In this document: one piece after another, positions 20,339 through 29,664 of the stretch
How positions within the stretch are numbered: the first letter of the stretch is position 1
Layout: every line of letters begins with the position of its first letter
NCBI GenBank assembly: GCA_019243475.1
Contig: JAFAUE010000507.1
Span: forward strand, 1 to 35,447
DNA length: 35,447 nt
Direction: 5' to 3'
From: Acidobacteriota bacterium
GTDB taxonomy: Bacteria > Acidobacteriota > Terriglobia > Terriglobales > Acidobacteriaceae
Position numbers and translations under genes: made by a program
The notes under the pieces: model-generated
What the model was told of the DNA's origin: nothing
The model's input: only the letters and a program-made list of their open reading frames with translations
Databases searched by the model: none

Positions 20339-20647
20339 CTAATACGGCTTATTCTGATATTCCCCGCCAATACGGCCGCGTATCTGCTGCCAGCTTTGAG
20401 CATGCTCGCTGATGCGGTCCACCAGGCTTTGAATACCGTTAACGATGCGGTGTCCGCGATCGAGATACTCTGGAGCCTGATTCCAGATCTGCTCAAATTT
20501 TTCGGGGTATTCCGTTGCGAGTGCTGCTAGACCAACTCCGGCCGTCGCCATTCCAGCTGCTCGCTTTCCGCTCAGCAGGAAATAGACAGTAGCGCCGAAC
20601 GCGCCGAACATCACGATCTTTTTCCAATCAGCCATTGCGCCTTCCAT
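20339..20647 (-). CDS. hypothetical protein with N-terminal TM segment
   Basis: 102 aa; MADWKKIVMFGAFGATVYFLLSGKRAAGMATAGVGLAALATEYPEKFEQIWNQAPEYLDRG. Alternative Met at 20635. Confidence 0.65.
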   Translation of the reverse strand: MEGAMADWKKIVMFGAFGATVYFLLSGKRAAGMATAGVGLAALATEYPEKFEQIWNQAPEYLDRGHRIVNGIQSLVDRISEHAQSWQQIRGRIGGEYQNKPY

Positions 20648-20891
20648 GTGGTGCTTCTCCGCGTGTGAAATGTGATTCCAGCCCGATACTTAGAACCGCA
20701 AAGCCTTAGTTCTTGTTGCCTTGCGCGAATCTGGATTGACCTCTCCTGCATCAACAACTTAGTCTCGAACTGCGGGTCCCTGCAAGACAGCAATAGTTAA
20801 CACCCTGCCGAAAGCCTCGCAGCGGGTAGCGCATGGGTCTACTGGACTTGCAATTTGGCCTTCGTGATTTTCGTGTTCACCTTAGTTTTTG

Positions 20892-22802
20892 ATGGATTTC
20901 CAGCAGAAAATCCGATCACTGCCCACCACCCCCGGCGTGTACCTCTACAAGAACGCCGAAGGGGAGGTGATTTATGTCGGCAAAGCGAAGAGCCTGCGGT
21001 CGCGAGTACGATCGTATCTCCTTGACGCAGCGACTCAGGATGCAAAGACCGGCTCGCTCATGCGCGAGGCCTGCGACGTCGAGTACATTGTCGTCGAGAA
21101 CGAACGCGAAGCGCTTGCGCTCGAGAACAACCTTATCAAGCAGAAGAAGCCGCGCTTCAACATCCTGCTTCGCGACGACAAAACTTATCCGTACATAAAG
21201 CTCACGCTCGCCGATCGCTTTCCCAAAGTGTTTGTCACTCGGCGGCTGAAAAAAGACGGCAGCGTTTACTACGGTCCATATTTTCCCGGGAACCTTGCCC
21301 ACCGCACGGTGGACCTGATTCATCGCAGCTTCCTCATTCCGTCTTGCAAGATCGACCTTGCCCGCTACCATTCGCGTCCGTGCCTGCAGTACTACATCAA
21401 GCGTTGCCTGGGCCCATGCGTCCGCGATCTGACTACCGCAGAGACATATAGCGAAGCGGTACGCGACGTTCAGCTCTTCCTTGAAGGCCGTCAGGGGGAC
21501 TTGGCCAAATCACTGCGAGCGCGCATGGACCGGGCGGCCCAGGAGCAGCAATATGAAGCTGCAGCCAAGTATCGCGACCTGATCAGCACGGTCGAAGATC
21601 TGATGGAAAGACAGCGCATCGCAGCCGCCGAGGGTGATGACATCGATGTCTTCGGGTTCCATTACGAAAATCACATGCTGGCCGTAAACCTGTTCCACAT
21701 GCGCGGCGGACGCATCCTGGATCGTCGTGAGCTGTTCTGGGAAGATCTTCCGGAGTTCGAACTGATGCCATCGAGCGAAAGCCTTGCATCTGAGCAACAG
21801 CATCGGCCGGCGAGATCGTTAGAGTTCGATCCTGGATTGTTCTTCGCTGCATTACTGAAGCAGATTTATATCGACCAGCAATATGTTCCGCGCGTGATTC
21901 TCGTTCCCGTAGACTTCGAGGAACGCTCCGCACTCGAGGAACTTCTTTCAGAGAAGCGAGGTTCCAAAGTGGAAATTGTAGTGCCGGTGCGCGGCGAAAA
22001 ACGTTCGCTGATTGACCTCGCGGCCAAGAACGCTCGCCAAATCTATGATCAACGCTTCCGCGTAATGAAGCCTTCGATTCGCGCAATCCAGGAGGCGCTG
22101 CAGGATGCTCTCACGCTGCCCGATCTGCCAAAACGAGTCGAATGCTTCGATATTTCGCACATTCAGGGTGCAGAAACCGTCGCATCGATGGTCGTGTGGG
22201 AAGACGGACAGATGAAGAAATCCGACTACCGCAAGTTCATCATTCGCACCGTAGAAGGGGTGGACGACTTTGCTTCCATGCGTGAGGTCATTACCCGGCG
22301 CTACAAGCGCGTCACCGGCGAGAAGCAGAAGATGCCCAGTTTGGTGCTGATCGATGGCGGTATTGGACAGCTGCACGCTGCGGCTGAAGCTCTCGAGTCG
22401 CTGGAGATCACGAACCAGCCGCTCGCGTCGATCGCCAAGCGGGAAGAGATCATTTACGTGCATGGTCAGGAGGATGAGCCGGTGGTTCTTGACCGCCACT
22501 CTCCTGTGCTGCACTTGGTGCAGATGATCCGTGACGAATCGCATCGCTTCGCCGTGACGTTTCACCGCAAGCGTCGGCAGATGCGCGATCGCGCGTCGGA
22601 GCTGCTGGAGATTCCAGGCATCGGAGCTCTTACGACTCGCCGGCTCGTCGAGCATTTCGGCAGTGTTCGAGCGGTTAAGGAGGCCGAGCCTGCAGCTCTA
22701 GCGGCAGTCGTTACTCCGGCACAGGCAGCGGCCATTCTTGAACACTTTCGGGGAGAGACGAATCCGAAGGGCAGGATGATTACACACGAAGTTACGGAAT
22801 AA
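20892..22802 (+). CDS. uvrC: excinuclease ABC subunit C
   Basis: GIY-YIG domain (LPTTPGVYLYKNAEGEVIYVGKAKSLRSRVRSY), UVR motif region, RNase H-like region (CFDISHIQGAETVASMVVWEDG), C-terminal HhH (LLEIPGIGALTTRRLVEHFGS). Confidence 0.98.
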   Translation: MDFQQKIRSLPTTPGVYLYKNAEGEVIYVGKAKSLRSRVRSYLLDAATQDAKTGSLMREACDVEYIVVENEREALALENNLIKQKKPRFNILLRDDKTYPYIKLTLADRFPKVFVTRRLKKDGSVYYGPYFPGNLAHRTVDLIHRSFLIPSCKIDLARYHSRPCLQYYIKRCLGPCVRDLTTAETYSEAVRDVQLFLEGRQGDLAKSLRARMDRAAQEQQYEAAAKYRDLISTVEDLMERQRIAAAEGDDIDVFGFHYENHMLAVNLFHMRGGRILDRRELFWEDLPEFELMPSSESLASEQQHRPARSLEFDPGLFFAALLKQIYIDQQYVPRVILVPVDFEERSALEELLSEKRGSKVEIVVPVRGEKRSLIDLAAKNARQIYDQRFRVMKPSIRAIQEALQDALTLPDLPKRVECFDISHIQGAETVASMVVWEDGQMKKSDYRKFIIRTVEGVDDFASMREVITRRYKRVTGEKQKMPSLVLIDGGIGQLHAAAEALESLEITNQPLASIAKREEIIYVHGQEDEPVVLDRHSPVLHLVQMIRDESHRFAVTFHRKRRQMRDRASELLEIPGIGALTTRRLVEHFGSVRAVKEAEPAALAAVVTPAQAAAILEHFRGETNPKGRMITHEVTE

Positions 22803-22809
22803 ATTCTCG

Positions 22810-23484
22810 ATGCTCCCGTCACTCGATGGCCGGATGATTCGATTGATTGTTCTTTGCTGGGTATCGGCGAGCGCGATCTCATTGGGACAAAGTTCAGTTT
22901 CAGAGATCGCCTCCCGAGTGGACGCGCGCTACAACCACCTCAACACGATGAGGGCGCATTTTCAGGAGAGCTATAGCGGAGCCGGTTTGAGCCGTAACGA
23001 ATCTGGCGAATTGTGGCTGCAGAAGCCCGGCAAGATGCGTTGGCAGTATGAGCAGCCCGCAGAAAAATTGTTCATTGTCGATGGTAAAACTGCATTTTTC
23101 TATGTTCCTAGCGAGCATCAGGCCCGGCGCATGCCGGCCAAAAAGCTCGATGACTTGCGTTCGCCAATTCGGTATCTGTTAGGACATACCAAATTGCGAA
23201 GCGAGTTCAACAAGCTGCAAATTTCAGCCGAGCAGTCGAAGCAGAGTGGAAATGTCGTCCTCGAAGGTGTACCGAAGGGAATGGAGGACCGCGTTCAGCG
23301 CGTTTTGCTGGAGATTGCAGCCAGCAGCGAAATTACCCGCATCCGAGTGGAAGAGCTCGATGGATCGGTGACCGAGTTCGACTTCAGCGTCATCGAGGAG
23401 AACGTTTCGGTGAAGGCGGGGCTCTTTCACTTCAGTCCGCCACCGGGCGTTGAAGTTGTGGAAGGGCAGGGAATCGAGCCTTGA
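22810..23484 (+). CDS. LolA-like outer membrane lipoprotein carrier protein
   Basis: 224 aa (Met at 22834 also possible); signal peptide, then LNTMRAHFQESYSGAGLSRNESGELWLQKPGKMRWQYEQPAEKLFIVDGKTAFFYVP. Confidence 0.88.
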   Translation: MLPSLDGRMIRLIVLCWVSASAISLGQSSVSEIASRVDARYNHLNTMRAHFQESYSGAGLSRNESGELWLQKPGKMRWQYEQPAEKLFIVDGKTAFFYVPSEHQARRMPAKKLDDLRSPIRYLLGHTKLRSEFNKLQISAEQSKQSGNVVLEGVPKGMEDRVQRVLLEIAASSEITRIRVEELDGSVTEFDFSVIEENVSVKAGLFHFSPPPGVEVVEGQGIEP

Positions 23485-23582
23485 AGTTATGTCGGAACCG
23501 TCCGTGGCAGCGATCGAGTGAGGCGTTAACTAGGTATTGCGTTTACCTCAATCCTGTCGCTACCTCGAACGGTTCCGATATG

Positions 23583-24719
23583 TTATTGATCCTGACTATT
23601 ATCCGGACGAATTACGGTTCCGTGCCGATCGGCGCTGGCGGACGGCATTACCGAAATGGGATTCTCCAGCTTGAAGCTGACCAGAGTCTCCGGACGCAGT
23701 TCTACGCGCTGACCCTTGGTGACCGTGTTAGCCCCAGCTCCGGCGCCCGCACCGGCCACTGAACCGATTGCCGCGCCCTTACCCCCGCCGAAGATGCCGC
23801 CCAAAATCGCACCTACTGCCGCGCCGCCGGCGGTTTTCTCGACGGTGTTCTTGCCGCGCGTGTCGGCCTTCCGCTCCCAGGTGTCTGTCGCAATCTGGTA
23901 GGTCTTGCCGTTAAAGGCGACGCGGTCCACGCCCAACACGAGCGACGCTCCACCGCTATAGTGCGTGGCTGCGTGGGCTTCCATCACATGTCCGCTCACG
24001 TCAGCGCCTGCGGGAATCACAGTTTGATCGTCGACCGTAATGTCCGAGTTCAAGGTCCCGTGCCACGTGTCACCCTCGTGATTGGTTTCCGAGCTCAGGC
24101 CTTCAACCGTGCGCACCTGCAACACAGTGCCTGCGGGAATTGTGACCTTCTGCGGCGGAGGCGGTGGAGGCGGAGGTGCGTAAGTGTTCTGTGCCGTCGT
24201 CGTGCTTGAGCCTGCGCCATTGGATCCGAAATCTGAGCCGCTGTTAGAGGCCGTGGTAGTGCCCGTTCCCTGGGAATTAGCGTACGAACTGGACGAATCG
24301 GGCAACGAATGCCGTGAGCGAGCGCGGCTGCTCGAAGCGCGGCTAGATGAAGATTTGCGCGGCGCCGGCTCCGGTGCTGCCTCGGCAGCAGGAGCGGCCG
24401 CAGCCTGCTGCACGGCCAGCTTGCTCACCACTTGCTTCACACCCTGCGCTTGCTGCGCGTCGTTTAGGGCGGACGTCACTTCGGCATCGCTATCTACGGT
24501 CCCGCTGAGCGTAACTACGCCCTGATTCGCGTTAATGCTGATCTGCTTGCCTGAAAGTTGCGGATCAGAACTGATCTTGGTCTGCACGTCGCCGGCGATT
24601 TGTGCGTCGGTGGGCTGTTTCGCCACATCGGCCGATTTCGAGCAGCCGCTCAGGGCCGCTATCGCCAGCAACAATGTAAGCGTCAATACTGCCCCTGTGG
24701 ACTTTGCTTTCATAAACAT
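23583..24719 (-). CDS. BON domain-containing lipoprotein with proline-rich linker and glycine-zipper region
   Basis: 378 aa; lipobox-like ALSGCSKS, BON-like QISINANQGVVTLSGTVDSDAEVTSALNDAQQAQGVKQV, PPPPPPPP linker, GGAAVGAILGGIFGGGKGAAIGSVAGAGAGAG. Confidence 0.87.
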   Translation of the reverse strand: MFMKAKSTGAVLTLTLLLAIAALSGCSKSADVAKQPTDAQIAGDVQTKISSDPQLSGKQISINANQGVVTLSGTVDSDAEVTSALNDAQQAQGVKQVVSKLAVQQAAAAPAAEAAPEPAPRKSSSSRASSSRARSRHSLPDSSSSYANSQGTGTTTASNSGSDFGSNGAGSSTTTAQNTYAPPPPPPPPQKVTIPAGTVLQVRTVEGLSSETNHEGDTWHGTLNSDITVDDQTVIPAGADVSGHVMEAHAATHYSGGASLVLGVDRVAFNGKTYQIATDTWERKADTRGKNTVEKTAGGAAVGAILGGIFGGGKGAAIGSVAGAGAGAGANTVTKGQRVELRPETLVSFKLENPISVMPSASADRHGTVIRPDNSQDQ

Positions 24720-24948
24720 TCTCCTTCAACGAATGTCTCCTGATTGATACAGAACGGATGTCTGCTGCTTCCTTGCGGCGCAACAACGGATGGCGCTGAA
24801 CCATTGAGGAGTTACCTCGATATTGTATAACCCTCGGCATATTCGTAAGTTGCTCAACCCAGTCGGCAACCCTCGGCACAAATTGCACACGAGAAAGGAT
24901 TTCGCTCGGCCCGTCTGGGAATGTAAATTGTCGGTAAACCTGAGGCGA

Positions 24949-25842
24949 CTAAGGCCGTAGATACTCGTTGAGAGAAGATCGAAATGCTCGCGGCTCCAAT
25001 CCGAAGATTCTTTTCATCGGCTCTGGATCCGCGGTCGAGCCTTCTTCAAGCATGCGGATCTGCGCTTTTGTGACGGGCGGCTGCATCGGCAGAACAGAAA
25101 ATAGCGTTGCCGCGACTTTCATCAGCGGAATGGGAATGTGTATAGGAATCTTGTGAATTGCTAAGCTCTGCGCAATTGTTGCGGCGATGTCATTCAGAGT
25201 GAGTTCTTCGTTCCCGACCAGGTTGACTGTTTGTCCGATTGCCATCTCATTTGTCAGTGCTTGAGTGAAGCATTCGGCAACATCATCCACGTGCACCGGA
25301 CGGAAGCGATATTCGCCTGTTCCCGCCACAGGCCGAATGAACGGGACAACGCGCATGACGCCCACCATCTGGTGGATGAAGGCGCTGCCATGCCCGACGA
25401 TCAACGAGGGACGCAGAATGACATACGGAATTCCGCTGTCCCGAACTTCTTCTTCGCCGGCGAACTTCGTGGTGTGATACGGACTGGCGTCTTCGCGGCG
25501 TGCTCCGAGTGCCGACATCTGTACAAAGCGCCGCAGGCCGATCTGCCGCGCAGCTTGAACGAGGTTCCTGGTTCCAAGGTGATGAACGGCTTCGAACGTA
25601 GAACTGCCGTGTTCGAAAATGATTCCTACGAGGTTGATCACGGCATCGCACCCCGCCATTAGCTCTGGCAAGGCAGAAGCCGACAGAATGTCGCCTTTGA
25701 CCTGTTCCAGTTGGCTAGAGCTGCCGCCCGCTAGACTCCCATTCCCATGCACCAGTGCGCGAACCGAGTGCGCTTCGCGCAGCAATCGCGGAAGCAGCTG
25801 CGAGCCGACGAATCCGGAGCTGCCGGTGAGGAAGATTTTCAT
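24949..25842 (-). CDS. NAD(P)-binding / complex I NDUFA9-like SDR-type protein
   Basis: MKIFLTGSSGFVGSQLLPRLLREAHSVRALVHG Rossmann motif, GCDAVINLVGIIFEHG, FVQMSALGARREDASPYHTTKFAGEEEVRDSGIPYVILRPSLIVG. Confidence 0.92.
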   Translation of the reverse strand: MKIFLTGSSGFVGSQLLPRLLREAHSVRALVHGNGSLAGGSSSQLEQVKGDILSASALPELMAGCDAVINLVGIIFEHGSSTFEAVHHLGTRNLVQAARQIGLRRFVQMSALGARREDASPYHTTKFAGEEEVRDSGIPYVILRPSLIVGHGSAFIHQMVGVMRVVPFIRPVAGTGEYRFRPVHVDDVAECFTQALTNEMAIGQTVNLVGNEELTLNDIAATIAQSLAIHKIPIHIPIPLMKVAATLFSVLPMQPPVTKAQIRMLEEGSTADPEPMKRIFGLEPRAFRSSLNEYLRP

Positions 25843-26090
25843 ACGATGAAAACAGCTTCCGAAGCCTCTGCGCATCGAGAGTAGCTTCAGCGGGCCAGTC
25901 CCAAGTCCAACAAACCAGAGCGACTAATTTGGTATTGCCGAGCTGTTCGAAATCCAGCTCTGGCGACGCAACTCCATCTTTACATTTGTGTTTCTAGTTA
26001 CCAAGAACTTCACGAAAAGGCAAAGGCTGCGGCTCGGAAAATCGCGCCGCCCGGGAGCAGAGCCGGCCGGAGTGGAGGGAGGGCTAACCA

Positions 26091-26660
26091 ATGAGGTTTA
26101 TTAAGAAGCATCTTCTCTGGACATTAGCGCTGGCAGTCGGCAGCAGCGTCGGTGTGATGCAGGCAAGTGCGCAAGACCATGATCGCGATTACAAACACTA
26201 CGACAAAGATTGGAAAAAAGATCATGATCGCGACCGTGATCGGGATCGTGACCACAACCGTGAGTGGCGCAATCGCAACAACGGTTCCTATAACAACAAC
26301 GGCTATTACAACAATGGACGGTATTATCCGAACAACACGAATAACGGATATTACGGCCCATATCGCAACAATGGCGCCTACGGAAACCCCTATTACAACG
26401 GAAACTCCGGTTATTACGGTCGCGGAGGCATGAACCAAGCCTCGCAGATCGGATATCAGGACGGCATCCGCGACGGACAGCAGGACCGCGCTACCGGCCA
26501 TAGCTATCGGCCTACGCAGGACGACAACTACCGCAACGCGAGCCGTGGTTACAGCTCCATGTACGGCGACAAGAACCAGTACAAAGCTATCTATCGTCAG
26601 GGCTATGAGCAGGGCTATCAGTCCGGCTATCAGGGTGGCGGACGCGGCTGGGGCTGGTAA
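26091..26660 (+). CDS. secreted low-complexity Asp/Arg-, Asn/Tyr/Gly-rich protein
   Basis: 189 aa; signal peptide ending near ASA-QDHDRD, DRDRDRDRDHNRE repeat, NNGYYNNGRYYPNNTNNGYY, and QGYEQGYQSGYQGG-like repeats. It is followed by a strong terminator. Confidence 0.8.
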   Translation: MRFIKKHLLWTLALAVGSSVGVMQASAQDHDRDYKHYDKDWKKDHDRDRDRDRDHNREWRNRNNGSYNNNGYYNNGRYYPNNTNNGYYGPYRNNGAYGNPYYNGNSGYYGRGGMNQASQIGYQDGIRDGQQDRATGHSYRPTQDDNYRNASRGYSSMYGDKNQYKAIYRQGYEQGYQSGYQGGGRGWGW

Positions 26661-26689
26661 CCGCTGACCGATTTTCCTACGTTTTTCAG

Positions 26690-26717
26690 AGCAGGCCAAT
26701 TTGGCCTGCTTTTTTTT
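26690..26717 (+). terminator. intrinsic terminator downstream of the low-complexity secreted protein gene
   Basis: agcaggccaatttggcctgct (9-10 bp stem) followed by a T-tract (ctttttttt). Confidence 0.88.
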
Positions 26718-26951
26718 GCTTCCCTAGTACCTTAATCAGGCGCTAGTTCGCTCTCGGGCCATTTCGTCCCGCATTTGCTCGCAATCTACTGAAAATAATC
26801 CCGATTATTCCAAAAATAGTGGATGAAATCTGTGGCCGTGGATGTTTAGGGAATATGGCGAGGCATAGAGCCCAGCCATTAAGCGTCGCGGTAGCAGCAG
26901 GTTGTAGAGAAGTGCAGAGACCAAGCTCTTAAAATCGGGAGATTGCCGGAA

Positions 26952-27530
26952 ATGAAGTTCCTCACAATCGCCTTCTTATCAGTATTGATGACTGGATGTT
27001 CTCTTGATCCGGCACCGCAATGGATGCTTCTATTCAATGCCGCCGAGGATGTCCAACCAGCAAAGACCGTCGCCGAGGGCAACAAGGCACCGGCCTTCAA
27101 ACTGGCTTCGCAGGACGGCAGCGAAATCTCGCTCGATCAATTTCAGGGCAAATGGGTAGTGCTGTATTTTTACCCAAAAGATTTTACGCAGGGCTGCACG
27201 ATTGAGGCGCACGGATTTCAGAAAGATGAAGCACAATATCAGTCGAAGAATGCCGTTGTGATCGGAGTGAGCCTCGATAGCACCGGCTCACATAAAGACT
27301 TCTGCGCGAAGGAAGGTTTGAACTTCAAGCTGCTCTCGGACCCGGACGCGAAGGTAGCGACCACATATGACAGCCTGACGACTTTCCAAGGCAAGCAATA
27401 TGCTGCGCGGAACACCTTTATCATTGATCCCGACGGTGTAGTGCGAAGAGTTTTTCGCGGGGTGAAGCCGACTGGTCACAGCCAGGAAGTGCTGAGCGCT
27501 TTGGCGGAATTGCAGCACTCCAAGGCATAG
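26952..27530 (+). CDS. peroxiredoxin (BCP/AhpC-TSA family), probable lipoprotein
   Basis: MKFLTIAFLSVLMTGCSLDP lipobox, GKWVVLYFYPKDFTQGCTIEAHGFQKDE (P-x3-T-x2-C active site), NTFIIDPDGVVRRVFRGV. Confidence 0.92.
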   Translation: MKFLTIAFLSVLMTGCSLDPAPQWMLLFNAAEDVQPAKTVAEGNKAPAFKLASQDGSEISLDQFQGKWVVLYFYPKDFTQGCTIEAHGFQKDEAQYQSKNAVVIGVSLDSTGSHKDFCAKEGLNFKLLSDPDAKVATTYDSLTTFQGKQYAARNTFIIDPDGVVRRVFRGVKPTGHSQEVLSALAELQHSKA

Positions 27531-27585
27531 ACGCTCATTCCCGTTTTGGCGAGGAGCTATACAGAGCGGAGGCGATTCGCGGGAA

Positions 27586-28098
27586 TTGCAGTTTGAGCAG
27601 TTCGCGCTGGTGCATGTGCGCGCGCTGCTGCGGGCCGCAGTGCGTCTGGCCCGCGATGTTTCCGTTGCTGAAGACCTGGTGCAGGATGCCATGCTGCGTG
27701 CATGGCGCCACTTCGACAAATTTCAGCCTGGCACGAACTGCAAAGCCTGGCTCTTTCGCATCATGCTGAACTGCTGGACTACGCGTCATCAGCAGATTCG
27801 GCAGGAAGCGATTCAGTTTTTCCCGGAACAGTATGCGCAGGATCTTCCGGGCGAGCGGCGTCCGCCAACCCGGTTCACCGCTGAAGAGATACAGAATTCT
27901 ATTGACCTGTTGAATGAGGAGTACCGTACGGTGCTGCTGCTGTTCGCAGTCGAAGGATTTTCCTGCAAAGAAATTGCCGAGATTTTGACGATCCCGATTG
28001 GCACAGTGATGTCTCGACTGTCCCGGGCACGCACTCTGGTAAAGAACGACCTGGCGAAGCGCGAAACCCGGTACATGAAAGCGAAAGCAAGACTATGA
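27586..28098 (+). CDS. RNA polymerase sigma factor, ECF/sigma-70 family
   Basis: 170 aa; region 2 (ARDVSVAEDLVQDAMLRAWRHFDKFQPGTNCKAWLFRIMLN), region 4 (LNEEYRTVLLLFAVEGFSCKEIAEILTIPIGTVMSRLSRAR). Confidence 0.95.
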   Translation: MQFEQFALVHVRALLRAAVRLARDVSVAEDLVQDAMLRAWRHFDKFQPGTNCKAWLFRIMLNCWTTRHQQIRQEAIQFFPEQYAQDLPGERRPPTRFTAEEIQNSIDLLNEEYRTVLLLFAVEGFSCKEIAEILTIPIGTVMSRLSRARTLVKNDLAKRETRYMKAKARL

Positions 28099-28865
28099 AC
28101 TGTCCGAACTACGAACAAGTCACCGACGCGTACCTGTCGGGAGAGATTGACGGCGCGGATTGGCGCAGCCACTTAAACTGTTGTCCCGACTGCGCAGCCA
28201 AGCTGCAGGCTGAATCCGATTTCGACCTCATCGTCAAACATGCCGTGAACGAAGAGCGTCTGCAGACACGCCAGCTCGAGGCCCATGTGCGCGCCGAAAT
28301 CCGGAAGTCGCGCAAGCTTTGGCATATACCCACATTCACGAAGATGCGCTATGGCATCGCCGCAACGGTGACATTCGGCGTGCTTGGGCTCGCCACCTTT
28401 GGTTATTCGAAAGGCCGTATGGACCACAACGCCGTCTGCTCTGATGCGGCAGATGACCATCAGGAGGAGATCGTCGCCAAGGCCCCGAAGAAGTGGCGTT
28501 CCGATATGAAACAGGTGGAAGCGCTTTCGGCAAAGATCGTCGGCGATCCCAGTGTCGCCGAACGCGTGGCTCCGGCGGGATACCACCTGATTGGCGCGCG
28601 AGTTTGCACACTTCACGACAAAGATTACATGCACCTGGACTTCTCCGACGGCAGCAATGAAATCTCTTTGTTCGTCCGCCGCCTCGATAGTCCCACCCTC
28701 AAGAGCCGGCTAATCGACCTGTTCTCATCCGACGATTCCGTCGAACGCGTCGAGACCTTTAGCGTAGGCTCAGCCGAGAGACACGATCTTTCATTGGTGG
28801 TCGTTTCCTCATCTCCCGTTCCCGACGTACAGAAGCTCGTCAATGACGCCGCCAGCAGACTATAG
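28095..28865 (+). CDS. anti-sigma factor with N-terminal zinc-binding ZAS-like motif and one TM segment
   Basis: 256 aa; SHLNCCPDCAAKL (H-x3-C-x2-C), TM YGIAATVTFGVLGLATFGY; start overlaps the sigma factor stop (ATGA). Confidence 0.88.
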   Translation: MNCPNYEQVTDAYLSGEIDGADWRSHLNCCPDCAAKLQAESDFDLIVKHAVNEERLQTRQLEAHVRAEIRKSRKLWHIPTFTKMRYGIAATVTFGVLGLATFGYSKGRMDHNAVCSDAADDHQEEIVAKAPKKWRSDMKQVEALSAKIVGDPSVAERVAPAGYHLIGARVCTLHDKDYMHLDFSDGSNEISLFVRRLDSPTLKSRLIDLFSSDDSVERVETFSVGSAERHDLSLVVVSSSPVPDVQKLVNDAASRL

Positions 28866-28965
28866 CCCTTTCGTAACGGGAATCGTGATGCGACGTTTCA
28901 GTCGCGGATTCGACGAATCGCCCAAATAGTGTTTGCGCGCTTTGAGCGGCGTGTAGTCTGAAATT

Positions 28966-29664
28966 GTGATTGTTCAGCTCTATGCGCAGCTTGCGGAAGC
29001 CTACGGGCCACTTCATTGGTGGCCGGCGCGCACGCGCTTTGAGGTGATCGTCGGAGCCTTTCTCACCCAGAACACCAGTTGGAAAAATGTTGAGATCGCA
29101 TTGCGCAATCTGCGGCGCGCTGGATTACTGAATGTCGCCGGAATTCGGCGAGTTTCTATTGCAGAACTCGAGCAACTGGTGCGCTCCTCCGGCTACTTTC
29201 GGCAAAAAGCCTCACGCCTCAAAGCATTCATTGCGTTCCTCGATTCGCGTTACGGCGGCTCTCTCACCCGCATGTTTGCGCAGGCGCTTCCTACCCTGCG
29301 CGCCGAGCTTTTGGAATTGAAGGGCGTCGGTCCCGAGACTGCGGACTCCATTCTCCTTTATGCGGGCAAGCTGCCCGTCTTCGTTGTCGATGCCTATGCG
29401 AAACGCGTCTTCGAGCGCCACGCAATCATCCGGCCGGGAGCGAAATACGAAGAAATTCGCGCTCTCGTCGAAGGCGAATTGCGCGATTCGCATCCAGATT
29501 CACAACCGACCGCGCACTTCAACGAGCTTCATGCGCTATTAGTCGAGGTCGGGAAGCGCCATTGCGGAGCCGTCGCACGATGCGAGGGATGCCCGCTGCA
29601 ATCGTTACTGCCGGTCAACGTAACCATTGCTCGGCCAGAATCCCGTACATCTCCACATCCATAA
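28966..29664 (+). CDS. endonuclease III domain-containing protein (HhH-GPD family)
   Basis: 232 aa; FLTQNTSWKNVEIALRNL, LLELKGVGPETADSILLYAGKLPVFVVDAYAKRVFERH, C-terminal Cys cluster HCGAVARCEGCPL. Confidence 0.93.
   Translation: MIVQLYAQLAEAYGPLHWWPARTRFEVIVGAFLTQNTSWKNVEIALRNLRRAGLLNVAGIRRVSIAELEQLVRSSGYFRQKASRLKAFIAFLDSRYGGSLTRMFAQALPTLRAELLELKGVGPETADSILLYAGKLPVFVVDAYAKRVFERHAIIRPGAKYEEIRALVEGELRDSHPDSQPTAHFNELHALLVEVGKRHCGAVARCEGCPLQSLLPVNVTIARPESRTSPHP

Noticed and set aside
26124-26699. 191-aa hydrophobic Val/Ile-rich minus-strand ORF
   Set aside because: It is the antisense shadow of the low-complexity Asp/Arg/Asn/Tyr-rich CDS, so the apparent transmembrane repeats follow from the sense repeats, and its start lies across the terminator.
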